A DNA stretch of 64,000 nucleotides from Nocardia sp. SYP-A9097. Its GTDB lineage: Bacteria > Actinomycetota > Actinomycetes > Mycobacteriales > Mycobacteriaceae. Of this stretch, positions 53,028-61,714 are shown piece by piece (position 1 is the first letter of the stretch; each line of letters starts with the position of its first letter). A model generated the notes under the pieces. The model was given only the letters and a program-made list of their open reading frames with translations. It was not told where the DNA came from and made no database searches. The position numbers and the translations under genes were made by a program. Location of the stretch: positions 124,001 through 188,000 of the forward strand of contig NZ_WJIC01000008.1 in NCBI RefSeq assembly GCF_009649815.1, in the 5' to 3' direction.

Positions 53028-53446
53028 TCCCGTCCGCGACACAGTTGGGCTGGCTGCTGGAGCAGTTACTCACCCGTACCCCACGCGCCAGGCATGCCCT
53101 GCTGTTGTCGGGGGACGGGTTGAAGATCTGTCATACCTCGGAGCTGGGGAATGACAGCGCCGATCAGCTGGCGGCGATTGCCGCTGGGATTCAGAGCCTT
53201 TCGCATGGCGCGTCGGTGGAGTTCGGTGACGGTCGCGGCGGGGTGCGCCAGTCCATGACCGAGTTCTACGGCGGAATTCTCTTCATTGTGGAGGCCGGGG
53301 TGGGCGCGCATATCGCGGTGGTCGCCGCGGAGGACGCCGATGCCGGACTGGTCGGCCACAATATGCGCGAACTGGTGGAGCAGCTCGGTGAACATCTGGC
53401 CGCGGAACCGCGGGTGCGCGATACCCGAGGAGCGAGCGTGTCGTGA
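53024..53446 (+). CDS. cvnB: Conservon protein CvnB: roadblock/LC7 domain
   Basis: 140 residues of the roadblock/LC7 family (LLLSGDGLKICHTS, LAAIAAGIQSLSHGASVEFG, VGAHIAVVAAEDADAGLVGHNM). Roadblock proteins act as regulators (GAP or GEF-like) of small GTPases; in conservons CvnB interacts with CvnA and with CvnD. Start ATG 53024 overlaps the cvnA stop and its own end overlaps the next start as GTGTCGTGA. Confidence 0.9.
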   Translation: MIPSATQLGWLLEQLLTRTPRARHALLLSGDGLKICHTSELGNDSADQLAAIAAGIQSLSHGASVEFGDGRGGVRQSMTEFYGGILFIVEAGVGAHIAVVAAEDADAGLVGHNMRELVEQLGEHLAAEPRVRDTRGASVS

Positions 53447-53799
53447 CCAGGCCAGACGAGGATCCGGACCGGCTGTACACACTGACCGGCGGCCGCAGCC
53501 GACCGGATTCGGACGCCTTCGATCTGGTCACTCTCGTGGTGAGCGAATGCGATCCGGCTCCCGGCATGCAATCCGAGCATGTCGCGATTCTGGAGATCTG
53601 CCGCTCCCCCACCGCCGTGGTGGAGATCGCGGCGGAGCTGCGACTACCGGTCGGCATCGCCACCATTCTGCTGTCGGACCTGCTGCACGCGGGCAAGATC
53701 ACCGTGCGGCATCCGCGGCACAACCCTGCCTCGCAATGGCATTCGCTGCCCGACACCACCACCCTGGAGAAGGTGCTCGTTGGACTCCGCAATCTATGA
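53443..53799 (+). CDS. cvnC: Conservon protein CvnC: DUF742
   Basis: 118 residues of the DUF742 family, a winged-helix-like fold: RLYTLTGGRSRPDSDAFDLVTLVV at the start, then EHVAILEICRSPTAVVEIAAELRLPVGIATILLSDLLHAGKI, a typical DUF742 core. In Streptomyces conservons CvnC binds other members of the complex. Start GTG 53443. The cvnD start lies 20 bases inside its end. Confidence 0.88.
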   Translation: MTRPDEDPDRLYTLTGGRSRPDSDAFDLVTLVVSECDPAPGMQSEHVAILEICRSPTAVVEIAAELRLPVGIATILLSDLLHAGKITVRHPRHNPASQWHSLPDTTTLEKVLVGLRNL

Positions 53800-54382
53800 C
53801 CCCCGGCCGTCCCGCGCCGACGCACCCCTGCACGCCTCCGCCAGCAGCGGTTTGAAGATCGTCATCGTCGGCGGATTCGGTGTCGGCAAAACCACCATGG
53901 TGCGCGCTGTCAGCGAGATTCGGCCCCTCGATACCGAGGCCACCATGACGCAGGTGGGTTTCGGCGTCGACGATCCGACGGGCGCGCCCGGTAAGACGAC
54001 CACCACGGTCGCCTTCGACTTCGGCCGTATCACCATCGATACCGAACATGTGCTGTATCTGTTCGGAGCCCCTGGGCAGGAACGGTTTTGGTTTCTCTGG
54101 GACCGATTGTTCACCGGCGCACTGGGCGCGATCGTGTTGGTGGATCAGCGCCGAATCTCCGACTCCTGGTATGCCATCGACCGTCTCGAGCATCAGCGCA
54201 CCCCATTCATCGTGGCGTGCAACAACTTCGGCGCGGACTTCCGTCCGCAGGAGGTCCGCGACGCCCTGGATCTGGAACCGCACGTCCCGCTCATCGAATG
54301 CGATGCGCGACACCGTGATTCGTGCAAGCAGGTGCTGATCAGTCTGGTCGAATACCTCTACAATCCGGAGATCCACACATGA
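53780..54382 (+). CDS. cvnD: Conservon protein CvnD: small Ras-like GTPase
   Basis: 200 residues from TTG 53780 (GGAGAAGG 6-13 bases upstream). Motifs: G1 P-loop GGFGVGKT at 31-38, G3 in the form FGAPGQERFWFLWD near 92, and a G4-like VACNNFGAD near 145 in place of NKxD, as usual for the CvnD/MglA-like group. It is the switch of the conservon, expected on the inner membrane face. The tail ends in VEYLYNPEIHT. Its stop overlaps the P450 start as ATGA. Confidence 0.9.
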   Translation: MDSAIYDPRPSRADAPLHASASSGLKIVIVGGFGVGKTTMVRAVSEIRPLDTEATMTQVGFGVDDPTGAPGKTTTTVAFDFGRITIDTEHVLYLFGAPGQERFWFLWDRLFTGALGAIVLVDQRRISDSWYAIDRLEHQRTPFIVACNNFGADFRPQEVRDALDLEPHVPLIECDARHRDSCKQVLISLVEYLYNPEIHT

Positions 54383-55632
54383 CCTCACCCGAGCAACAGC
54401 AATGCCCGGTGCGGCCGGGAGTGGTCCCGCTGAGCGGCCCGCGCTTCCACACCGACCCGCATCACCTCTACAACGAGATGCGCCGCGAGCACGGTGCGGT
54501 GGTGGCTGTGGAGCTGCCCGGCGGCGTACCCGCATGGCTGATCGTCGGCTATCGAGAAATGCATCAGGTCACCAATAACGCGGAGCTGTTCCCGCGCGAT
54601 GTGAGCCTGTGGAATCAGTGGGGCAATATTCCGGAGGATTGGCCGCTGCTGCCCATGGTCGGGCAGCCCATGCCGTCCATCTACTTCACCGCGGGCGCGG
54701 AGCATCGCCGGCATCTGTCCATGGTGGAGTCCGCCCTGGAATCGGTGGATCCATTCGAATTGCGCAGGGTCTGTGAGAGTTTGGCGGATCGACTGATCGA
54801 TGCCTTCTGCGGTCGCGGCACCGCCGATCTGATGGCCGAGTTCGCCGAACCGCTGCCGATCCTGGCCATGGCCGCACTGCTCGGTTTCGCCGATGCGGAC
54901 GGCCCGCACCTGGCCTGGTCCATGAAGGTGATGGCCAATGGCGGCGCGGACGCGCAGTCGGCGCATCTGCAGTTCATGGGTCATATGCAGCGCCTGGTCG
55001 CGGCGAAGAAGGCCATGCCCGGTGATGATCTGGTCTCGCGCATGCTGGCCGATCCGACGCCGTTCACCGATGAGGAGTACGTCAATGATCTGATGGCGAT
55101 CACCGCCGCCGGGCATTTGACGACCTGCGACTGGCTCGGAAATTCGGTGCGGCTCATGCTCATCGACGATCGCTTCGCCGCCGCGCTCGGTGGTGGCCGG
55201 CGCAGTATCAGCCAGGCCATGAACGAGGTGCTGTGGGAGGAGACCCCCACCTCGATTCTGGCCGGGCGCTGGGCCGCGCGCGATACCCGCTTGGCGGACA
55301 AGGTGATTCGCGCCGGTGATCTGCTGCTACTGGGCCTGGCGGCGGCGAATACCGATCCGCATGTGCGCCAGCATGTTTCGGAGTCCGGACACACCGGCAA
55401 CAACGCGCACTTCGCCTTCAGTCACGGCGAGTATCGCTGCCCGTTCCCGGCGCAGCAGTCCGCCGAGATCATTGCCAGGACCGGTATCGAGGTGCTGCTG
55501 GATCGGCTGCCCGATATCGATCTGAGCGTGCCCGCCCAGAATCTGGTGCGCCGACCGTCCCCGTTCATGCATGGAATGGCTTCTCTGCCAGTTGTTTTCA
55601 GCCCAGTTCGCGCCGTCGGAGGTTTCCAGTGA
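54379..55632 (+). CDS. Cytochrome P450 without the EXXR arginine (CYP157-like, conservon CvnE position)
   Basis: 417 residues. The haem-binding segment FAFSHGEYRCPF has C354 as thiolate ligand. The K-helix EXXR motif reads E283-V-L-W286, arginine replaced by tryptophan, and the I-helix reads AAGHLTT with L247 where an acid normally sits. The haem loop also lacks the usual histidine and the glycine after the cysteine. Lack of EXXR is a known property of Streptomyces CYP157, which is encoded next to a CYP154 in conservons, exactly as here. Whether it catalyses or serves as a partner is unknown. Start ATG 54379 and end both overlap neighbours by 4 bases. Confidence 0.87.
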   Translation: MTSPEQQQCPVRPGVVPLSGPRFHTDPHHLYNEMRREHGAVVAVELPGGVPAWLIVGYREMHQVTNNAELFPRDVSLWNQWGNIPEDWPLLPMVGQPMPSIYFTAGAEHRRHLSMVESALESVDPFELRRVCESLADRLIDAFCGRGTADLMAEFAEPLPILAMAALLGFADADGPHLAWSMKVMANGGADAQSAHLQFMGHMQRLVAAKKAMPGDDLVSRMLADPTPFTDEEYVNDLMAITAAGHLTTCDWLGNSVRLMLIDDRFAAALGGGRRSISQAMNEVLWEETPTSILAGRWAARDTRLADKVIRAGDLLLLGLAAANTDPHVRQHVSESGHTGNNAHFAFSHGEYRCPFPAQQSAEIIARTGIEVLLDRLPDIDLSVPAQNLVRRPSPFMHGMASLPVVFSPVRAVGGFQ

Positions 55633-56852
55633 GTTCGTCCTGCCCACACGCCATACCCATTGATCCGATGGTCGCCGATCTGGCCGGGGAGACCGCGCGG
55701 CTGCGGGAAGCCGGATCGCTGGCCCGGATCGAACTGCTCGGCGTGCCCGCCTGGACAGTCACCGAGCACGCGCTCGCCCGCCAACTGCTCACCGATACCC
55801 GCCTGGTGAAGGACATCAACGCATGGGGGCTGTGGTCCTCCGGCGTGGTGACCCGGCAGTGGCCGCTCATCGGCATGATCGATGCGGGCCGCTCCATGTT
55901 CACCGTGGATGGTGCCGAGCATCGGCGACTGCGGATCAAGACCGCGCAGGCACTGACGCCGCGCCGGTTGGAGGCGCTGCGGCCCTCGATCGAACTGCTC
56001 ACCGCCGAGCTGCTCGACAATCTGGAGGCCGCCGGGCGCGAGGGTGAAATCGTCGATCTGAAGCAGGTTTTCGCGTATCCGCTGCCGATGCGGGTGATCA
56101 GCGAGCTCATGGGGGTGGAGCGCGCCGATCAGCCCATGCTGCTGGAGTGGTACAAGAAATTCTTCTCCATGATGACCCCGCAGGACGAGCGGCTGCAGAT
56201 CATCGACGCCATGGACGTGTACTTCACCGAGATGGTGCGCCGCAAGACCGCCGAGCCGGGCGACGATCTCACCAGCGCGCTGATTCTGGCCGATGAGGGC
56301 GGCGACCCGCTCACCGAGGAGGAGGTGGTCGGCAATCTCAAGGCGCTGGTCGCCGCCGGGCACGAGACCACGGTGAGCCTGATCGTGAATACGGTGCGCG
56401 CCTTGCTATCCCGGCCCGACCAGCTGGACAAGCTGCGAGCGGGCGATGTGGATTGGAAGCAGGCCATCGAGGAGACGCTGCGCTACGACGGGCCGGTCAC
56501 GCACCTGCTGATGCGCTTCGCGACCGAGGATATTACGTTGGGCGACAACGTAATCGAGAAAGGCGAGGGCGTGGTGATCTCCTACCGCGCCGTCGGTCGG
56601 GATACCGCGGTGCACGGGGTGGACGCCGACGAATACGACGTCACCCGCCCGACCGCCAACCGCAATATCTCCTTCGGGTACGGCCCGCACAGCTGCCCCG
56701 GCGCGGCCCTGGCCCGTCTGGAGGCATCCATCGGTCTACCCGCCCTTTTCGAGCGTTTTCCGAGCCTGAAGCTCGCGATTCCGGACGAGGAGATCGCCCA
56801 CCTGCCGGTCCTCACCCAGAATGACCTGGCGGCCTTCCCCGTACACATCTGA
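55629..56852 (+). CDS. Cytochrome P450 (CYP154-like), last gene of the conservon
   Basis: 407 residues, start GTG 55629 overlapping the previous stop. All P450 signatures are intact: I-helix LVAAGHETTVSLI, K-helix EETLRYDGPVTHLL (EXXR) and haem loop FGYGPHSCPGAALARLEA with the thiolate cysteine. MSSSCPHAIPIDPMVADLAGETARLREAG is the N-terminus of CYP154-type enzymes. Likely a hydroxylase needing ferredoxin and reductase from elsewhere; neither gene is in the operon. Confidence 0.9.
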   Translation: MSSSCPHAIPIDPMVADLAGETARLREAGSLARIELLGVPAWTVTEHALARQLLTDTRLVKDINAWGLWSSGVVTRQWPLIGMIDAGRSMFTVDGAEHRRLRIKTAQALTPRRLEALRPSIELLTAELLDNLEAAGREGEIVDLKQVFAYPLPMRVISELMGVERADQPMLLEWYKKFFSMMTPQDERLQIIDAMDVYFTEMVRRKTAEPGDDLTSALILADEGGDPLTEEEVVGNLKALVAAGHETTVSLIVNTVRALLSRPDQLDKLRAGDVDWKQAIEETLRYDGPVTHLLMRFATEDITLGDNVIEKGEGVVISYRAVGRDTAVHGVDADEYDVTRPTANRNISFGYGPHSCPGAALARLEASIGLPALFERFPSLKLAIPDEEIAHLPVLTQNDLAAFPVHI

Positions 56853-56904
56853 CGGGCGACGCTCACATACCGGGCACGTCCTGCGATATCGGCGACCTCC
56901 TGGC

Positions 56905-57615
56905 ATGCTGTGGCGCGTGACGACCAAGGGAGCAGGGATTTCAGTGGTGGCGTGCGCGGTACTGGTCACCGCGGGTTGCGGGGGCGGCACCGAGACGAAG
57001 GCGACTTCCGGTACCCCGCAACCGAGTACGCCGCGCGATCAACTGGTACTGACCGCGGCGGAGTTCCCGGCGGGGACCAAACCACTGGATCTACCGCCGG
57101 ACAAGCTGCGCTCCAGTGTCACCGATCTCGGCGATACCATGGCGAATTCCACGGTCACCCCGCCGGAATGCCGTGGGCCGCAGGTCGATTTGGCGGCGCT
57201 CACCAATGATCTGCTCGGCAATTCCGCGTTGGCGGCGGCCGCGACCGAGGATATGGATGTCTATATCGAATTCGTCTCGGCCGAGACCGCCGATCTGACG
57301 CTCATGATGGACACCAATGCCAAATGCGCGCATATGACCTCGACCAGCACTGTCGACGGTAAACAGGTGAACACCACGGTCGATATGGAGAAGCTGCCGG
57401 CGCTGGCGGGGGTCGATTCGGTGGCGTACAAGTCCACCAGCAGCTCGGCGCTCCCGGACGCCGCAGCCTTGACACGCACCGCGTTCCAAGGCTGGGCGAC
57501 CCTGCGCGGGCTCACCGTGACCGCGCGTTCGGCCGCGTTCTCCGGCGCTCCGGACCAGGCCACGTTCGAGAAGTTCTTCGCCGATGCGGTCGAGAAGGTA
57601 CGCGAGGCGAAATAG
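56905..57615 (+). CDS. Putative lipoprotein
   Basis: 236 residues from ATG 56905; GTG 56917 is also possible. Signal peptide with lipobox VTAGC (SVVACAVLVTAGCGG), then a Ser/Thr/Pro linker and a soluble domain (QLVLTAAEFPAGTKPLDLPP, CRGPQVDLAALTND, CAHMTSTSTVDG) with two cysteines. It resembles mycobacterial sensor-like lipoproteins of the LpqN/DUF5642 kind, but I am not sure of the family. It lies 52 bases after the conservon and 17 bases before the LuxR-type gene, so it may belong to either unit. Confidence 0.65.
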   Translation: MLWRVTTKGAGISVVACAVLVTAGCGGGTETKATSGTPQPSTPRDQLVLTAAEFPAGTKPLDLPPDKLRSSVTDLGDTMANSTVTPPECRGPQVDLAALTNDLLGNSALAAAATEDMDVYIEFVSAETADLTLMMDTNAKCAHMTSTSTVDGKQVNTTVDMEKLPALAGVDSVAYKSTSSSALPDAAALTRTAFQGWATLRGLTVTARSAAFSGAPDQATFEKFFADAVEKVREAK

Positions 57616-57632
57616 CGGGGCAGTATGGGTGC

Positions 57633-58373
57633 ATGCCGCCCGTTCCACCGCAGGCCGATATCGCCGAGCTGCTCGAACAGTCCCGAAGGCTGTTGGACTC
57701 GGCGATATCGACTGTCACGACCCACCGATCCGCCGAACAGATGGTGCGGATCACCCCGGACGCGCGCTGGGGTGCGGATCTGCAGCGCATGCTCCGGGAC
57801 GTGCGCGCCGAGACGACGCTGGCGATCTCCAGTCCGATTCGATTGGAGCGCAGGTACTCCCGAGGCGGGACCCTGCTGCAGGAGCTGCACCGGACCGGGA
57901 AGCAGGTTCGGCTACTGCTCTCGCCCGGATATGCGGGAACTCGTGAGCCGGATCTGTATTCCCGTGCGTTCCAACTGAATTCGCAGGTTCGAGTCACCTC
58001 GGCCGAGTTCTGCAACACCATAATCATCGATCGCCGCACGGCGGTGCTGTGGAACGGTCCGGAGACCGGCGATCCGCGCGGGTTGATCGTCACCGAACCC
58101 ATGGTGATCCAGGCGATCCACGAATTCACCGTGCGTGCCTGGTCCGCCTCCCGGCAATTCCGTGATCATCTCCGGGAGGCCGAGTTCGACGAGGTGTCGA
58201 TCGCCGTCGTCAACTTCCTCAATACGGGGCTGAAAGATGAAGTGGCAGCGCGGAAGCTGGGCATCTCGCTGCGCACCTATCGACGCCATGTCGCCGACCT
58301 CATGCTGCGATTGGATACGGCCACTCGCTTCCAACTCGGCGTCCGCGCCGCCGAACTGGGCCTGCTGAGGTAG
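57633..58373 (+). CDS. LuxR-type helix-turn-helix regulator with an N-terminal sensor domain
   Basis: 246 residues. The C-terminal 60 residues (EVSIAVVNFLNTGLKDEVAARKLGISLRTYRRHVADLMLRL) are a LuxR-type HTH with LGISxRTYRRHV as recognition helix. The N-terminal part (about 45-150: DARWGADLQRMLRDVRAETTLAISSPIRLERRYSRGG) resembles the phospholipase-D-like sensor domain of actinobacterial TrmB/LuxR regulators; no response-regulator receiver is present. Target genes unknown; it converges on the FadD gene. Confidence 0.78.
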   Translation: MPPVPPQADIAELLEQSRRLLDSAISTVTTHRSAEQMVRITPDARWGADLQRMLRDVRAETTLAISSPIRLERRYSRGGTLLQELHRTGKQVRLLLSPGYAGTREPDLYSRAFQLNSQVRVTSAEFCNTIIIDRRTAVLWNGPETGDPRGLIVTEPMVIQAIHEFTVRAWSASRQFRDHLREAEFDEVSIAVVNFLNTGLKDEVAARKLGISLRTYRRHVADLMLRLDTATRFQLGVRAAELGLLR

Positions 58374-58408
58374 TCGGCACAAACTGCCCGTTGGTCTGCC
58401 AACCGCGA

Positions 58409-60031
58409 TCAGCGCGGAGTGCGCGCCTGGTTCGCATGTGCGGCAGCATACTTCTTGGCTGCCGCGTAATTCGCCTTGCCACTGGGCTGCCGGGTGACCT
58501 GGGGGACGATCCAATAGCTGCGGGGCGCTTTGTATCCGGCAACTTTGGTGCGGACGTGCGCGTCCAACTCAGCCAGATCCAGATCTACGCCGGGGCGCGG
58601 CTGTACGAGGGCCGCGACGCCCTGACCGAATCGTGGGTCGGGAATTCCGATTACCAAGGCGTCGAACACTTTCGGGTGGGAGGTGAGTGCGCCTTCGACC
58701 TCCTCCGGGAAGACCTTCTCGCCGCCGGTATTGATGCATTCCGAACCTCGGCCGAGCAGGGTGACGGTGCCGTCGGATTCGTAGCGCGCGTAATCACCCG
58801 GCACCACATAGCGTTTTCCGCCGGACTCCACGAAGATGGTCGCGCTCTTCTCGGGGTCCTTGTAGTAACCCAGCGGCACATGGCCGGTGCGCGCCATGCG
58901 GCCGACCGCACCCGAGGTGCGCTCGAGCAGTTTGTCGTCCTCATCCAGCAGCACGGTCTGGGCATTGAACTTCACGCGCGGGCCCTGCGAGTGGTCCGAG
59001 TCCTTGCCGACGACGGCCAGTCCGGTGCCGCCGCTCTCCGAGGAGCCGACCACGTCGGTGATGAACAGGTTCGGAAACTCTTGCACGTATTGCTGTTTCA
59101 GCGTGTGCGAGAAGAGTGCGGCGTGACTGCTGAACGCCCATAGCGAGGAGGCGTCGTAGGCGGTCGCGCGGTACGCCTCGAGTAGTGGGCGGGCCATGGC
59201 ATCGCCGACCACGGTCAGCACATTCACCCGGTGCCGCGCGACCATGCGCCACACTTCTTCCGGATCGAATTGCGGGACGAAAACCAGTGTGCCACCGGCA
59301 TTCAACGTCATGAAGGCGGCCCACTGCGCGGCCCCGTGGATCAGTGGTGACAGTGGTGCCATGACTATCCCCGCGGGTGCGGCGGCGGCATTGTTCGCGA
59401 GTTCCCATTCGTCCGCGATGTATTCACCGGTGACATGGTTGATGCCGCCGCCGAGTGCTCGCCAGACATCTTCGTGCCGCCACATGACGCCCTTGGGCAT
59501 ACCGGTGGTGCCGCCGGTGTAGAGAACGTAGAGGTCATCGCCGCTGCGCTCACCGAAGTCGCGCTCGGACGAGCTGTTCGCAAGTGCCGCACCGTATTCC
59601 GTGCCCTTGTAGCGGGCGAAGTCTCCTTGACTGCCGTCCTCGATGACCACGACCTCGGTGAGCTGCGGCGTCTGCGGCAGCACCTCGGCCACGACGTCGG
59701 CGTAACTCCGCTCGTGTACCAGAGCCTTCAGATCCGCGTTGTCGACGATATAGCGCACCTCCTCGGCCACATAGCGATAGTTCACACAGATCAGCACCGC
59801 GCGCAGCTTGTAGACCGCGAGCATGGTCTCCAACGCCTCGATGGAGTTGCGCGAGTAGATACCGACATGGTCGCCCCGCCCGATCCCCTTGGCGGACAGG
59901 TGATGTGCCAGCCGATTGGCCCGCTCGTCGAGTTCGCGATAGGTGAGTGAGCGGTCCCCACAGACAATCGCGAGGCGGTCGGGCACCGCGTCGACGGCAT
60001 GCTCGAAGAGGTCTGCGACATTGAAGGCCAT
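58409..60031 (-). CDS. AMP-forming acyl-CoA synthetase (FadD19-like)
   Basis: 540 residues, close to M. tuberculosis FadD19 over the whole length. VLYTGGTTGMPKGVMWRHED is the phosphate loop; DVVGSSESGGTG, VPGDYARYESDGTVTLLGRGSECINTGGEKVFPEEVE (motifs A7-A8, hinge) and RQPSGKANY with the catalytic lysine follow. FadD19-type ligases activate sterol side-chain or medium/long acids. Start ATG 60031. The promoter region carries a tandem array of 20-bp palindromes (60139-60206). No sterol catabolic genes are adjacent, so the true substrate is open. Confidence 0.88.
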   Translation of the reverse strand: MAFNVADLFEHAVDAVPDRLAIVCGDRSLTYRELDERANRLAHHLSAKGIGRGDHVGIYSRNSIEALETMLAVYKLRAVLICVNYRYVAEEVRYIVDNADLKALVHERSYADVVAEVLPQTPQLTEVVVIEDGSQGDFARYKGTEYGAALANSSSERDFGERSGDDLYVLYTGGTTGMPKGVMWRHEDVWRALGGGINHVTGEYIADEWELANNAAAAPAGIVMAPLSPLIHGAAQWAAFMTLNAGGTLVFVPQFDPEEVWRMVARHRVNVLTVVGDAMARPLLEAYRATAYDASSLWAFSSHAALFSHTLKQQYVQEFPNLFITDVVGSSESGGTGLAVVGKDSDHSQGPRVKFNAQTVLLDEDDKLLERTSGAVGRMARTGHVPLGYYKDPEKSATIFVESGGKRYVVPGDYARYESDGTVTLLGRGSECINTGGEKVFPEEVEGALTSHPKVFDALVIGIPDPRFGQGVAALVQPRPGVDLDLAELDAHVRTKVAGYKAPRSYWIVPQVTRQPSGKANYAAAKKYAAAHANQARTPR

Positions 60032-60138
60032 AGCTGAATACCGTTCTGGGACAGTCGATTATGCGAATGATGCACGTTCGCCGAAGGTGTTGACGGCCAG
60101 CTTGTCACGCGCCCCGATGGCCAGGAAGACGCTCGAAT

Positions 60139-60206
60139 GGCAGGAAGCTGCCGTGCTCGGCAGGAAACTGCCGCGCCTGGCATGCCGTGTTCGGCAGCAA
60201 GATGCC
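60139..60206. repeat. Tandem array of four 20-bp palindromic repeats
   Basis: Units start at 60139, 60159, 60179 and 60193: GGCAGGAAGCTGCC, GGCAGGAAACTGCC, GGCATGCC (6 bases deleted from its centre) and GGCAGCAAGATGCC. The first three are exactly 20 bases apart, about two helical turns. Each unit is a GGCA...TGCC inverted repeat. The array lies in the 329-base gap between the divergent FadD and GlsB genes, 108 bases upstream of the FadD start. The rest of that gap shows no gene. Confidence 0.75.
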
Positions 60207-60360
60207 GGTGGGCGGCGCGCAGCTAGGGGCAAGCTCCGCGACGACAGACCGGTACCGGATATTCGTCCACCGGACGCGCTGATGTAATGCGACACGCTCC
60301 CGGCTCCGGTTTGCTTTGCTACCGTCGAATTCGCGACACCCACAAGGCTAGGAGCACGCC

Positions 60361-60624
60361 ATGGGCATTATCGCCATGATCATCATCGGTCTCATCGCCG
60401 GAGCCATCGCCCGCCTCCTCGTACCAGGTAAGGAAGATTTCGGCTGGATCGGCACAATCCTGCTGGGCATTGTCGGCGGCTACGTCGGCGGCACCCTCGG
60501 CAGCATGGTCTTCGCCCCCCACAAGTTCAGCGTGCACCCACCAATCGAACACACCTTCCTGGGTGCCATCGTCGGCGCGGTAATCGTCCTGCTGGTCTAC
60601 AAGTGGATCCGCGCCCGCGTCTGA
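60361..60624 (+). CDS. GlsB/YeaQ/YmgE-family stress-response membrane protein
   Basis: 87 residues, three hydrophobic segments: MGIIAMIIIGLIAGAIARLL, GTILLGIVGGYVGGTLGSMV and GAIVGAVIVLLVYKWI. GLIAGAIARLLVPGKEDFGWIGTILLGIVGGYVGG is the family signature (the older name is transglycosylase-associated protein). Small inner-membrane protein induced by stress in other bacteria; biochemical role unknown. A degraded palindromic repeat follows downstream. Confidence 0.9.
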   Translation: MGIIAMIIIGLIAGAIARLLVPGKEDFGWIGTILLGIVGGYVGGTLGSMVFAPHKFSVHPPIEHTFLGAIVGAVIVLLVYKWIRARV

Positions 60625-60744
60625 AGCCCCCCGCCCCGAACCGCCAGCGCCTCACGCCAATCCCGGGTACAGCAACCTTCGCCACCCCCGGCGTGACACA
60701 CGGCGTGGGCGCGCCCTTCGCCACCCCGGCACGGCGCACTTTCT

Positions 60745-60822
60745 TCGTCATCCCGGCATGCTTTTGGCCGGGATCCACACCAGCCGTACTCCAACGGGTT
60801 TCGCTGAATTCCGGCAAGCGGA
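60745..60822. repeat. Degraded copy of the palindromic intergenic repeat, with the loop of copy 1 inverted
   Basis: The left arm 60745-60777 is intact. The next 26 bases (60778-60803) match the reverse complement of the copy 1 loop at about 20 of 26 positions, including GTACTCCAACGGGTTTCG. What follows, TGAATTCCGGCAAGCGG, is a decayed right arm. It sits at the end of the methyltransferase gene. Confidence 0.7.
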
Positions 60823-60844
60823 GACGGCACGAAGAGGTCGTTCT

Positions 60845-61696
60845 TCAGCGCCCAGCTCGGACTATGCGAGGTGGGTTGCCGGACTGGGGGTTTCGTGGCT
60901 TGCCCTGCAGGTCGGCGACCACATCCATGGCCGCGAAGTCCTGAATGTCGGTGAATCCGGCGGCGCGTAGCACTTCCGCCATCTCCGGCTGGGTGAAGAA
61001 GCTCAGGAAGGGTTCGCCGACCGCACTGACGCGTTCCGCGCGCACCCGCATGGCGGCGCGCTCCTCTTCGGTGTTCCCGGGGGAAATGTAATCGAAGGCC
61101 ACTTGGGCCGGATGCGCCTGCGTCGCTATATATTCCAGGGTCGACTGGATTGCTTCCCTGGTCAGGTACATGATGACCCCGAGCCATACGAAGACCGCGG
61201 GCTTTTCGCGGTCGAACCCCGCCTCAGCCAACCCTGTTGCCAGCGTGCGTGTTTCGAAGTCGATCGGCACGAAGGTCACCGAATCCGGTACGGGGATCTC
61301 GGATTCCGCCAACCGCCAGCGCTTCCACTCCTGGGTGTCCGGGTGGTCGACCTCGAAGACGCGCACTTCCGGGAAGGGATTGCGGTAGGCGAAGGTATCC
61401 AGGCCCGCGCCCACGATCACCACCTGCCGGGTGCCCGCGGCCACGGCGGCAGCAACGGTGTCCTCGGCGAACCGGGCCCGGGCGGCCAGGAAGATCCGGC
61501 GGCGGCGCGGCCAATCCGAGGTATCGCCCGGCTGATCACTCGGCGTGGAGTGCCGCTCGGCGATCACCGCTTCGTCGACGCCGAGTATGCGCACCGCGAG
61601 CGGATCGGTGAACAGGCGCGGTTCGTCCACCATCTGGTGGTAGGCCCGCGAGTACGCGGTGACCAGGGCGGTTCGACTCGGTTGACCGTGTTCCAT
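60845..61696 (-). CDS. SAM-dependent methyltransferase, LCMT/TIGR00027 family
   Basis: 283 residues. RTALVTAYSRAYHQMVDEPRLFTDPLAVRILG at the N-terminus, VVIVGAGLDTFAYR (motif I), VFEVDHPDTQEWKRWRL (motif II) and FVWLGVIMYLTREAIQSTLEYI mark the leucine-carboxyl-methyltransferase-like family (TIGR00027), which is expanded in mycobacteria and Nocardia. Many act as O-methyltransferases; the substrate is unknown. It lies 18 bases from the reductase gene on the same strand, so the two are probably one transcription unit and the methyltransferase could act on the same product line. Confidence 0.87.
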   Translation of the reverse strand: MEHGQPSRTALVTAYSRAYHQMVDEPRLFTDPLAVRILGVDEAVIAERHSTPSDQPGDTSDWPRRRRIFLAARARFAEDTVAAAVAAGTRQVVIVGAGLDTFAYRNPFPEVRVFEVDHPDTQEWKRWRLAESEIPVPDSVTFVPIDFETRTLATGLAEAGFDREKPAVFVWLGVIMYLTREAIQSTLEYIATQAHPAQVAFDYISPGNTEEERAAMRVRAERVSAVGEPFLSFFTQPEMAEVLRAAGFTDIQDFAAMDVVADLQGKPRNPQSGNPPRIVRAGR

Positions 61697-61714
61697 GAAT
61701 CCAACCCTTCCCGG

